Of a DNA stretch of 5,115 nucleotides, positions 1-5,115 are shown piece by piece (positions within the stretch are counted from its first letter, which is position 1; every line of letters begins with the position of its first letter). This DNA comes from Planctomycetota bacterium (GTDB taxonomy: Bacteria; Planctomycetota; UBA11346), in assembly GCA_013821615.1 (NCBI GenBank), contig JACDGQ010000272.1, positions 1 to 5,115 of the forward strand. The letters are read 5' to 3'. The notes beneath the pieces are model-generated. The model worked only from the letters and a program-made list of their open reading frames with translations. It was not told the DNA's origin and did not search any database. Position numbers and translations under genes: made by a program.

Positions 1-890
1 AAGCCGAGAAGCGCCGCGGCGGTCACCGCCACGTCGATCTGGCCGCGTTCGACGTCGACGGTGGCGCCGCGCTTGAAGTCGGGGCCGATGGCGAGCAGTT
101 CGATCTGGCGGCAGCCGGGGCAGTCGTCGCCGTGGCTGACGAAGCCGTCTTTGATGCCGTCGAGGTGGCGGCCGTGGTCGTTGGTGATGAACAATGCGGT
201 CTGGCCCGCCATCTGCGCGTCGTGCTGGATGACGTCCCAGGTCTGCGCAACGATCGCGTCGGTGTCGCGGATGCCCTGCAGGTAGCCGGGCCAGTCCTTG
301 GCGTGCCCGCAGGCGTCGACCTGCTTGAGGTTGATCAGCACCAGATGCGGATGGTGCTGCGGCAGCAGGGTGCGGATGTGCTGCGCGGTGATGGCGTCGT
401 CGCGGTAGCCACCGCCGCCGTTGCCATCGACGCCGCAGTCGATGCTGCACGTAGGGGCGTGGCGCCAGGCCGGATCGAGGCAGTCGCTGAGGACGCGCAG
501 CTTGTCCTTGCTGCTGATCAGCCAGGCGTCGGTGAGCGGCGCCCTGGTCGCGGCCAGGTAATGCTGGAAGATGCCGGCGTGCCCGGGCAGTTCGAGGCCG
601 CTGTTGTTGATCTCCTGGTAGACGCCGGTGCACAGCGCGGTGTGGCCGGCGTTGGTGTAGGTCGGGCCCTGGTTGCGGAAGTGCGTGAACAGCACGCCCT
701 GCGGCGCGAGCACGGTGGCGCGCTGGGGGATGTACTGGCGGGTCGCCTCGCCCCAGGTCTCGCTCCAGCGCGGGCCGTCGACGACCAGGATGACCACGCG
801 CTTCGTCAGACGCTGGCCGGCCTCGGCGGCGTGGGCGGAGCCCGCCAGGCCGGCGAGGACGGCGAGCATGAGGACGAGGTGCTTGGCCAT
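1..890 (-). CDS. Secreted alkaline-phosphatase-superfamily hydrolase (3' end outside window)
   Basis: The first 296 codons are present and the frame is still open at position 1. Residues 1-21 are a Sec signal peptide: a short basic start (MAKH), a Leu/Ala/Val/Gly core, and a cleavage site after SAHA, so the mature protein is predicted to be periplasmic or exported. The mature part has the superfamily's two-metal site in order: Asp38 in VVDG, the nucleophile candidate Thr79 in PTYTNAGHTALCTG, Asp192 and His196 in VDACGH, Asp238-His239 in TNDHGRH, and His253 in SHGDDCPGC. The Thr nucleophile and the HT-L-TG context resemble nucleotide pyrophosphatase/phosphodiesterase and phosphoglycerate-mutase-like members more than Cys/Ser sulfatases, but the substrate cannot be read from sequence. 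Six cysteines in the mature part (137, 148, 152, 194, 257, 260) suggest disulfides. The ATG at 888-890 is chosen for the signal peptide; no good Shine-Dalgarno precedes it. The gene starts 68 bases after corA. Confidence 0.88.
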   Translation of the reverse strand, partial: MAKHLVLMLAVLAGLAGSAHAAEAGQRLTKRVVILVVDGPRWSETWGEATRQYIPQRATVLAPQGVLFTHFRNQGPTYTNAGHTALCTGVYQEINNSGLELPGHAGIFQHYLAATRAPLTDAWLISSKDKLRVLSDCLDPAWRHAPTCSIDCGVDGNGGGGYRDDAITAQHIRTLLPQHHPHLVLINLKQVDACGHAKDWPGYLQGIRDTDAIVAQTWDVIQHDAQMAGQTALFITNDHGRHLDGIKDGFVSHGDDCPGCRQIELLAIGPDFKRGATVDVERGQIDVAVTAAALLG

Positions 891-958
891 GGCCAGGAGT
901 CCGATACGGGCAGGCGGGAACGGCGCACCGGGCGCGCGCACTCCCCAGTTACGCGCGC

Positions 959-1921
959 TCACAGCCAACGTTGCCGCTTGAAGAACCACAGCGTGCCGAC
1001 CACCGACACCAGCATCAATCCGAGCGCATACTCGTAGCCGTACTTCCAGCTGAATTCGGGCATCTTGTCGCCGAAGTTCATGCCATAGACCGAGGCCACC
1101 AGCGTCGGCGGCATGAAGATCACCGCGGCGATCGAGAACAGCTTGATGATGCGGTTCTGCTCGATGTTGATCAGGCCGAGGGTGGCGTCCTGCAGGAAGC
1201 TGATCTTGCCCGAGGTGAAGGTCGCGTGGTCGGCCAGCGAGTGGATGTCGTGGAGCAGCGCGCGGATGCGCGAGCGGCCGTCCGGCGACATCCAGTCCTG
1301 GGTGGCCTGCTCGCAGAAGGTCAGCACGCGGTTCTTGTCGAGCAGCGACTCGCGCACCTTGCCGAGGATGTTGCCGCAGGTGCCGATCTTGGTCAGCGTG
1401 CGCTGCAGGTCGAGGTCGGAGCCCGGCCCCTTGCGCCGGAACACCTGCTGCGAGATGTGGTCGAGCTCGAGCGAGACCAGCTCGAGCATGTCGGCGAGGC
1501 GCTCGACGGTGGTGTCGAAGAGCGTGGTGAAGACCTGCTCGGCGTTGGTCGCGCCGCAGCGCGGCGCGCGCTGCGCGAAGGTGCGGAACGACCACGGCTC
1601 GGAATAGCGCAGGGTGAGCATGCGCTCGCGCGAGAGGATGAAGGTGACCGCGGCGGTCTCCGGCATCTCGGTCTCGGTCTTGATCAGCATGGTCGCGGTC
1701 ATGTAGGCGGTGGCGCCCTCGCGGTAGAGGCGGCTCGACGCCTCGATCTCCTGCATCTCGGCGCGCGTCGGGATCTCGATGCCCAGGCGGCTCTCGATCA
1801 GCGTCTCCTCCTCGCGCGAGACGTCGACCAGGTCGATCCACAGGGCTCCTTCCGGCAACGCGTGCGCGTCGCACTCGTTCTTCTTGAGCCCCTTCTCGGC
1901 CGGCAGCCACGCGGTTATCAT
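959..1921 (-). CDS. corA: CorA family magnesium/cobalt transport protein
   Basis: A 320-aa protein, close to the usual CorA length (E. coli 316). CorA is a pentameric inner-membrane channel that admits Mg2+, and also Co2+ or Ni2+. Residues 1 to about 255 form the cytoplasmic alpha/beta and long-helix funnel. The first membrane helix ends in the signature YGMNF, with GMN at 280-282, followed by the short MPEF periplasmic loop. The second helix runs from about 297 to 315, and the protein ends in the basic tail FFKRQRWL, very like the E. coli ending. The ATG at 1919-1921 is preferred because a GGAGG lies 11 bases upstream (1933-1937). An in-frame GTG at 1967-1969 would add 16 residues (MLALALSAAAA...) but has no visible ribosome site. 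arfB lies 72 bases upstream and the secreted hydrolase follows 68 bases downstream. Family assignment is firm; ion selectivity is inferred from the family. Confidence 0.96.
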   Translation of the reverse strand: MITAWLPAEKGLKKNECDAHALPEGALWIDLVDVSREEETLIESRLGIEIPTRAEMQEIEASSRLYREGATAYMTATMLIKTETEMPETAAVTFILSRERMLTLRYSEPWSFRTFAQRAPRCGATNAEQVFTTLFDTTVERLADMLELVSLELDHISQQVFRRKGPGSDLDLQRTLTKIGTCGNILGKVRESLLDKNRVLTFCEQATQDWMSPDGRSRIRALLHDIHSLADHATFTSGKISFLQDATLGLINIEQNRIIKLFSIAAVIFMPPTLVASVYGMNFGDKMPEFSWKYGYEYALGLMLVSVVGTLWFFKRQRWL

Positions 1922-1932
1922 GAGTCGCGCAT

Positions 1933-1937
1933 CCTCC
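1933..1937 (-). promoter_or_regulatory. Shine-Dalgarno site of corA
   Basis: GGAGG on the minus strand, 11 bases before the ATG at 1919-1921. It supports this start over the in-frame GTG at 1967-1969. A second, out-of-frame ATG directly follows the GGAGG and reads only four codons (ATG CGC GAC TCA) before a TGA that overlaps the corA ATG. Confidence 0.6.
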
Positions 1938-1951
1938 GCAGCCGCGGCGGA
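1935..1951 (-). promoter_or_regulatory. Possible small hairpin over the corA ribosome site
   Basis: Minus-strand TCCGC (1947-1951) can pair with GCGGA (1935-1939) across a 7-base loop. The second arm overlaps the GGAGG of corA, so folding could partly mask it. Five-base stems arise often by chance in DNA this GC-rich, so this is only a candidate. Confidence 0.2.
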
Positions 1952-1993
1952 CAAGGCAAGCGCGAGCACGGCGGGCTTGTATGGGGATCGCCC

Positions 1994-2428
1994 CTACTCC
2001 CCACCCACCTTGCGATCCTTCTTCCGCGCGCTGGTCGCCGCCTTGTTCTGCAGGCGCCGCTCGATCGCGCCGCGCCCGGGCCGGGTGCGCTTGCGCGGGC
2101 GCGGCACGGCCTGCGCTGCGAGCACCAGTTCGCGCAGGCGCTCCATCGCCATCTCGCGGTTGGTACGCAGGCTGCGCGTCTCGTCGCAGACGATGAGCAG
2201 CTCGCCGCCGGCGGTCAGGCGGAAGCCGGCGAGCATGGCCAGCCGGTCGCCGGCGGCCGGGGACAGGCCGATGATCGCGGCGACCGGCAGGCGCAGCTCA
2301 GCCTTGGACGAGGTGTTGTTGACGTTCTGCCCGCCGGGCCCGCCGGCGCGCGAGGCGGTGACGGTGATCGCCGCCGCGGGCACGGTCACGCCCGGGGCCA
2401 GGCGCACGCTGCCGGGGGCGGGCTCCAT
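1994..2428 (-). CDS. arfB: Alternative ribosome-rescue factor ArfB (peptidyl-tRNA hydrolase, YaeJ/ICT1 type)
   Basis: A 144-aa protein, close to E. coli ArfB (140). ArfB enters ribosomes stalled at the end of an mRNA lacking a stop codon and hydrolyses the peptidyl-tRNA. The catalytic GGQ is at residues 32-34 inside SRAGGPGGQNVNNTSSKAEL, a near match to the class-I release-factor catalytic loop. There is no codon-recognition domain. Instead the last ~35 residues (110-144) are a basic tail, with RPRKRTRP, ERRLQNK and SARKKDRK segments. In this family such a tail lies in the empty mRNA channel and senses the truncated message. The short length and this tail separate it from true RF1/RF2. The ATG at 2426-2428 forms a TGATG junction with the mtnA stop (1-base overlap). 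A GTG three bases earlier (2429-2431) is also possible. Translation is probably coupled to mtnA. Confidence 0.94.
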   Translation of the reverse strand: MEPAPGSVRLAPGVTVPAAAITVTASRAGGPGGQNVNNTSSKAELRLPVAAIIGLSPAAGDRLAMLAGFRLTAGGELLIVCDETRSLRTNREMAMERLRELVLAAQAVPRPRKRTRPGRGAIERRLQNKAATSARKKDRKVGGE

Positions 2429-3837
2429 CACCCCGCCGGCTGCCAGGCGTCGCCCGCCATCAGGCGCGCGACGCTGTCGCGGTTGGGGCGCTGGATGATG
2501 CCGCGCTCGGTGATGATGGCCGTGATCAGCTCCGCCGGGGTGACGTCGAAGGCGGGATTGGCGACCGGCACGTCGGCGGGCGCGAAGAGCGTGCCCTGGG
2601 GGCGGCGGACCTCGTCGCCCTTGCGCTCCTCGATGTGGATGTCCATGCCGCTGTCGAGGGTCAGGTCGAAGGTGCTGTAGGGCGCCGCGACGTAGAACGG
2701 GATGCCATGGTGCTTGGCCAGCACCGCCACGCCGTAGGTGCCGATCTTGTTGGCGGCGTCGCCGTTGGCGGTGATGCGGTCGGCGCCGACGATCACCGCC
2801 TGGATGCGCCCGCGCTGCATGAGGTGCGCGGCCATGCTGTCGCAGATCAGCGTCACCGGCACGCCGGCACGCTGCAACTCGAGGGCGGTGAGGCGCGAGC
2901 CCTGCAGCAGCGGGCGGGTCTCGTCCGCGTAGACCTGGATGCGCTTGCCGGCGCGCGCCGCGTAGACGATGCAGCCGAGCGCCGTGCCGACCCCGCCGGT
3001 GGCCAGGGCGCCGGTGTTGCAGTGCGTCAGCACGCCGCCGTCAGCCGGCAGCAGCGCCGCGCCGTTGTCGGCGATGCGCGCGCACAGCTGGGCGTCTTCG
3101 CGGTGGATGCGCTTGGCCTCCATGAGCAGGCGCGCGACCATCTCCTGGGCGGTGAGATGGCCGACGTGGCGCTCGTAACAGTCGCGCAGACGGTCGAGGG
3201 CCCACTTCAGATTGACCGCCGTCGGCCGGCTGGTGACCAGGCGGTCGAGGGCGTGGCGCAGCGGCTCCTCGAGGCTGTCGGCGCCGGAACCGGACTTGGC
3301 CAGGGGCGCGAGGTGCAGGACCACGCCATAGGCCCCGGCGATGCCGATGGCCGGAGCACCGCGCACCACCAGATCGATGATGTGCGCGCGCAGGGTCTCG
3401 AGGTCGCGCACCTGGCGGTCGATGACCACGTTCGGCAGGCGGGTCTGGTCGAGCAACACCAGCACGCCGTCCTCGAGACCGCCGCGCCATTCGACGCCGC
3501 GCAGCGGGCGGTCGGCGGGGACGAGCAGGGCATCCGCGGGCAGGGCGCTGGCGGTCGGCTTGAGCGGTACGGGCGCGGACTTGGCCCTGGCGGGGCTGGA
3601 CTTGGCGGAACTGGACTTGGCGGGCTTCCCGGCCTTGACCGGCCCGGCCATCTTCCGCGCCGGCTTGGCCGGACGCTTGGCCCCCTGCGCAACCCGCACG
3701 GGCTTTGCCGCAGAGGCGGGCTTGGCCGCTTTACCCGGTTTGCCGGCCTGCGCCCTCGCGGCGGATCCTGCCGAGGACGCTCCCCGGCCATTCCTGGCGG
3801 AGGCGGTCGGCTTTCTGCGGCGCACGGTCGGCTTCAT
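2428..3837 (-). CDS. mtnA: S-methyl-5-thioribose-1-phosphate isomerase with a basic N-terminal tail
   Basis: A 469-aa protein. MtnA converts 5-methylthioribose-1-phosphate to 5-methylthioribulose-1-phosphate in methionine salvage, in the cytoplasm. The catalytic core starts near residue 112 (LRGVEWRGG) and is ~358 aa, normal for the family. It carries RGAPAIG (159-165), THCNTGALAT with the catalytic-type Cys273, DETRPLLQGSRLT (305-317), and GADRITANGDAANKIGT with the catalytic-type Asp353. Residues 1 to about 101 are extra: rich in Ala, Lys, Pro, Arg and Ser, with 15 Lys and 10 Arg and no acidic residue before Asp102, like histone H1/AlgP-type tails. The ATG at 3835-3837 has GAGG 8 bases upstream (3846-3849). 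A TTG at 3883-3885 would add 16 residues without a ribosome site. No ATG lies near the core start; Met63 is inside the tail. No other salvage-pathway gene is in the window. arfB overlaps the stop by one base. Confidence 0.95.
   Translation of the reverse strand: MKPTVRRRKPTASARNGRGASSAGSAARAQAGKPGKAAKPASAAKPVRVAQGAKRPAKPARKMAGPVKAGKPAKSSSAKSSPARAKSAPVPLKPTASALPADALLVPADRPLRGVEWRGGLEDGVLVLLDQTRLPNVVIDRQVRDLETLRAHIIDLVVRGAPAIGIAGAYGVVLHLAPLAKSGSGADSLEEPLRHALDRLVTSRPTAVNLKWALDRLRDCYERHVGHLTAQEMVARLLMEAKRIHREDAQLCARIADNGAALLPADGGVLTHCNTGALATGGVGTALGCIVYAARAGKRIQVYADETRPLLQGSRLTALELQRAGVPVTLICDSMAAHLMQRGRIQAVIVGADRITANGDAANKIGTYGVAVLAKHHGIPFYVAAPYSTFDLTLDSGMDIHIEERKGDEVRRPQGTLFAPADVPVANPAFDVTPAELITAIITERGIIQRPNRDSVARLMAGDAWQPAG
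3596..3623 (-). repeat. 15-base tandem repeat inside the mtnA tail
   Basis: Plus-strand CTGGACTTGGCGG occurs at 3596-3608 and exactly again at 3611-3623, a 15-base period (five codons). It encodes the repeated Ala-Lys-Ser-Ser segments of the basic tail. The in-frame period suggests the tail grew by slippage or duplication without breaking the reading frame. Confidence 0.7.
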
Positions 3838-3845
3838 GGCGGCAT

Positions 3846-3849
3846 CCTC
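3846..3849 (-). promoter_or_regulatory. Shine-Dalgarno site of mtnA
   Basis: GAGG on the minus strand with 8 bases to the ATG at 3835-3837. It decides this start, and so places the whole basic tail within the translated protein. Confidence 0.6.
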
Positions 3850-3925
3850 GTGAGGGCGATCGTCAGCCTCGCTCCGGCCTGGCAAGCCTTAGCCGAGGCG
3901 GCAGACGCGAGCGGGCTGGGCGGAT

Positions 3926-4225
3926 TCACCGCCCGATCGCACGCACCCGCTCACCCGGGGCCTCGCCACCAGGCAGGTCGTCGGCATGCGCGTCCTCCTC
4001 CTCGCCCAGGCTGCTGCTCACCTGGGTCGGCCCAAGCCCCTGTTCTACCAGGGCAGCGCGCAGGCGTCGGACGCTGAGCCCCTCGCCCACCACCACCACC
4101 CGGTAATCGCCGCGCAGGAACCGCACGCGTTCGCTCTTAGCCAGCCCCGCGGCCGCCAGTAGCACCAGGGCCTTGTCTTGGCGGCTGAGCGGCCGGGCGA
4201 ATTCGACATCCAAGCGCATCGCCAT
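3926..4225 (-). CDS. Small protein of unknown function (99 aa)
   Basis: I do not recognise this protein. Residues 4-73 look structured: a strand-like RLDVEFAR, a helix-like SRQDKALVLLAAAGL, a strand SERVRFL, a very hydrophobic strand YRVVVVG (41-47), a helix LSVRRLRAALVEQGL, and a short strand PTQVSSSL. That alternating strand/helix order could be a small ferredoxin-like fold; this is inference. Residues 74-99 are a Gly/Glu/Asp-rich, probably disordered tail. There is no signal peptide or membrane helix, so it is likely cytoplasmic. The ATG at 4223-4225 or the one six bases on (4217-4219) is the start. Neither has a Shine-Dalgarno site: the sequence before them is a pyrimidine tract. An upstream in-frame start at 4286-4288 would add a proline/phenylalanine-rich stretch read from that tract and is rejected. 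It lies 88 bases ahead of mtnA in the same direction. Confidence 0.68.
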   Translation of the reverse strand: MAMRLDVEFARPLSRQDKALVLLAAAGLAKSERVRFLRGDYRVVVVGEGLSVRRLRAALVEQGLGPTQVSSSLGEEEDAHADDLPGGEAPGERVRAIGR

Positions 4226-4235
4226 GGGAGAGGGT

Positions 4236-4268
4236 AAGGCAGGAGGGGGGAAGGGGAAGGCAGGAGGG
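4236..4268 (+). repeat. 12-base direct repeat in the purine tract
   Basis: AAGGCAGGAGGG occurs exactly at 4236-4247 and 4257-4268, a 21-base period. It lies directly upstream of the 99-aa gene, where the transcript of that gene would carry the pyrimidine complement. Confidence 0.75.
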
Positions 4269-4391
4269 CGGAAGAATCGCACTGTCATGCAACTGTGGTG
4301 GATGCCACGCTCGATCGTCCTTCTTTATCTTCCCATCTCTGTCTCTCATCCTACCTTCCGCTCTTATGCTCTTCCGCCCTCTCTCCCTGCC
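4259..4391. repeat. Interrupted inverted repeat spanning the intergenic region
   Basis: The left arm at 4259-4275 (GGCAGGAGGGCGGAAGA) has its reverse complement at 4370-4391, split by five extra bases at 4382-4386. The uninterrupted core is 12 bases: GAGGGCGGAAGA at 4264-4275 against TCTTCCGCCCTC at 4370-4381. The enclosed ~94 bases are less GC-rich than the neighbours. The element could fold into a long hairpin, be a small miniature-element-like insertion, or be a matched pair of regulatory sites for the divergent genes. The sequence alone does not decide between these. Confidence 0.55.
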
Positions 4392-4463
4392 GATGACACG
4401 GCAACGTGCCGGAGGCTGCCGGTCGCTTGCCTGGGGACGGCTGCTGCGGAGCGTGACCTTCCC

Positions 4464-4469
4464 GGAGAG
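4464..4469 (+). promoter_or_regulatory. Shine-Dalgarno site of the FHA gene
   Basis: GGAGAG with 7 bases to the ATG at 4477-4479. It favours this start over an in-frame ATG at 4393-4395, which follows the pyrimidine tract and has no ribosome site. Confidence 0.65.
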
Positions 4470-4476
4470 CGACCCG

Positions 4477-5115
4477 ATGATCATGCGGCTCCAGCATCAG
4501 CGCCCCGACGGCGAGGTCGACACCTACCACCTCAAGCCGGGCCGCCGTTACCACATCGGCCGCGGCTCGGCGTGCGAGGTGCGCATCCTCGATCTCAAGC
4601 TCAGCCGCAAGCACTGCGCGGTCGAGTTCAGCGATGGCGCCTGGCAGGTCATCGACCTGCTCAGCACCAACGGCTGCAAGCTCGATGGCGAGCAGATCAT
4701 CGGCACCGTGCCGCTGGTCACCGGCAACGCCATCGAGGCGGGGCAGACCCAGCTGATCGTGGCCGAGATCGTCGACAATGGCGCCGCACCCGTGAGCGTA
4801 CGTCGCGTCGAGGATGAGGACACCACGCACAGCGATGGCGAGCAGACCCGCTCCGACGCTGCGGTGGTCCAGGGCAGGCTGGCTGCAGCGAGCGACAGCG
4901 GGACCGAAGAGGCCGCCGAGCACGAGGAACCCGACCACACCGAGACCACGCGTGCGCCCCTCGAGCAGGACGAGATGCCCGAGGACGACAGCCGCATCGA
5001 ACCGGCCATCGACAGCTCCGACTTCACGCCCGAACCGCTCGCCGAGGCGCTGACCAAGACCGCGTCGCTGATCCCGCATCCCGGCATGCCGCGCACGCCG
5101 GTGGTGACCGCGGCC
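4477..5115 (+). CDS. FHA-domain protein with acidic linker (3' end outside window)
   Basis: The first 213 codons are present and the frame is open at the window end. Residues 1 to about 97 are a forkhead-associated domain, which binds phosphothreonine peptides. The hallmark residues are present: Gly28-Arg29 in HIGRGSACEV, Ser43 and His46 in LSRKHC, and Asn65-Gly66 in STNGCKLDG. There is no signal peptide, so the FHA end is cytoplasmic. Residues 110-185 are a low-complexity acidic linker rich in Glu, Asp, Thr and Ser, probably disordered. From 186 the chain becomes more hydrophobic (LAEALTKTASLIPHPG), perhaps approaching a second domain or membrane segment beyond the edge. The ATG at 4477 is chosen for its GGAGAG; the ATG at 4483 is also possible. 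Such proteins usually work with Ser/Thr kinases or secretion machinery, but no partner is visible here. It is transcribed away from the other five genes. Confidence 0.9.
   Translation, partial: MIMRLQHQRPDGEVDTYHLKPGRRYHIGRGSACEVRILDLKLSRKHCAVEFSDGAWQVIDLLSTNGCKLDGEQIIGTVPLVTGNAIEAGQTQLIVAEIVDNGAAPVSVRRVEDEDTTHSDGEQTRSDAAVVQGRLAAASDSGTEEAAEHEEPDHTETTRAPLEQDEMPEDDSRIEPAIDSSDFTPEPLAEALTKTASLIPHPGMPRTPVVTAA

Larger units (their letters stand above)
4226..4476. other. Divergent intergenic region with purine and pyrimidine tracts
   Basis: This separates the leftward 99-aa gene from the rightward FHA gene and must hold the promoters of both. On the plus strand, 4226-4276 is almost all purine (4 pyrimidines in 51), 4277-4317 is mixed, and 4318-4388 is almost all pyrimidine (9 purines in 71). 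GC content falls clearly in 4275-4370 compared with the surrounding genes. I saw no convincing -35/-10 pair; TATGCT at 4365-4370 resembles a -10 but lacks a matching -35. Confidence 0.7.

Noticed and set aside
132..1037. 301-codon plus-strand open frame
   Set aside because: Lies antisense to the secreted hydrolase, whose signal peptide and metal motifs are unmistakable. The plus translation is Val/Ala/Asp/Arg-rich with no motif, as expected of the opposite strand of a GC-rich gene.
1919..1933. Four-codon mini-ORF (ATG CGC GAC TCA TGA) whose stop overlaps the corA ATG
   Set aside because: Considered as a leader peptide for Mg2+ control, but its ATG abuts the GGAGG with no spacer and it has no regulatory codon run, so it is probably chance.
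1974..1993. GGGG/CCCC hairpin after arfB, considered as a terminator
   Set aside because: A four-base stem without a following T run in the minus-strand direction; chance in GC-rich DNA.
971..2680. 569-codon plus-strand open frame
   Set aside because: Antisense to corA, arfB and the end of mtnA. Its His/Arg/Asp/Gly-rich translation has no domain and it spans three recognised genes, so it is a shadow of GC-rich codon use.
3866..3899. Inverted repeat GCCTCG/CGAGGC between the 99-aa gene and mtnA, considered as a terminator
   Set aside because: Only a six-base outer stem with a large loop and no T run after it on either strand.
2635..4077. 480-codon plus-strand open frame
   Set aside because: Antisense to mtnA and most of the 99-aa gene; Ala/Gly/Arg low complexity without a recognisable domain.
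4365..4370. TATGCT as a -10 box for the FHA gene
   Set aside because: The bases 17 upstream (TCTCTC) do not resemble a -35 and the match is only four of six.
4137..4484. 115-codon minus-strand frame across the intergenic tracts
   Set aside because: Overlaps the 99-aa gene in another frame and reads through the purine/pyrimidine repeats. No protein-like pattern and no ribosome site.
4173..4817. 214-codon plus-strand frame overlapping the FHA gene
   Set aside because: Out of frame with the FHA domain; after the intergenic part it is Arg/Pro/His-rich shadow sequence.

Overview
The window is a GC-rich (roughly 65-70%) stretch of bacterial chromosome with compact, mostly housekeeping gene content. 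A Sec signal peptide on a secreted phosphatase-fold enzyme, an E. coli-style CorA ending and an ArfB-type rescue factor suggest a Gram-negative-type bacterium. The phylum cannot be fixed from the sequence. A PVC-group bacterium (Planctomycetota/Verrucomicrobiota/Lentisphaerota) or a GC-rich proteobacterium would both fit; this is a guess.

Layout: positions 1-4225 carry five genes, all on the minus strand. In transcription order (right to left) they are: a 99-aa protein I do not recognise (3926-4225); mtnA, methylthioribose-1-phosphate isomerase, with an unusual ~110-residue lysine/alanine/proline-rich N-terminal tail (2428-3837); arfB, a GGQ-containing peptidyl-tRNA hydrolase for stalled-ribosome rescue (1994-2428), whose ATG overlaps the mtnA stop in a TGATG junction; corA, a Mg2+/Co2+ channel (959-1921); and a secreted alkaline-phosphatase-superfamily hydrolase whose 3' end lies beyond position 1. 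Gaps are 88, -1, 72 and 68 bases, so a shared transcript is plausible. Only mtnA-arfB shows sequence evidence of translational coupling.

Positions 4226-4476 form a divergent intergenic region. It has a 51-base purine tract, a short neutral segment of lower GC, and a 71-base pyrimidine tract. The tracts contain a 12-base direct repeat and the arms of a 17-base interrupted inverted repeat. This is the least ordinary DNA in the window.

Positions 4477-5115 on the plus strand hold the start of an FHA-domain protein followed by a long acidic, Thr/Ser-containing linker, cut by the window edge.

Functionally the genes do not make one pathway. mtnA belongs to methionine salvage, arfB to translation quality control, corA to divalent-cation uptake, the phosphatase-like enzyme to the periplasm or outside, and the FHA protein to phosphothreonine signalling. 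I found no tRNA, rRNA, CRISPR array, insertion sequence or clear defence system. The best candidates for something undescribed are the histone-H1-like tail on MtnA and the mirrored purine/pyrimidine intergenic element.
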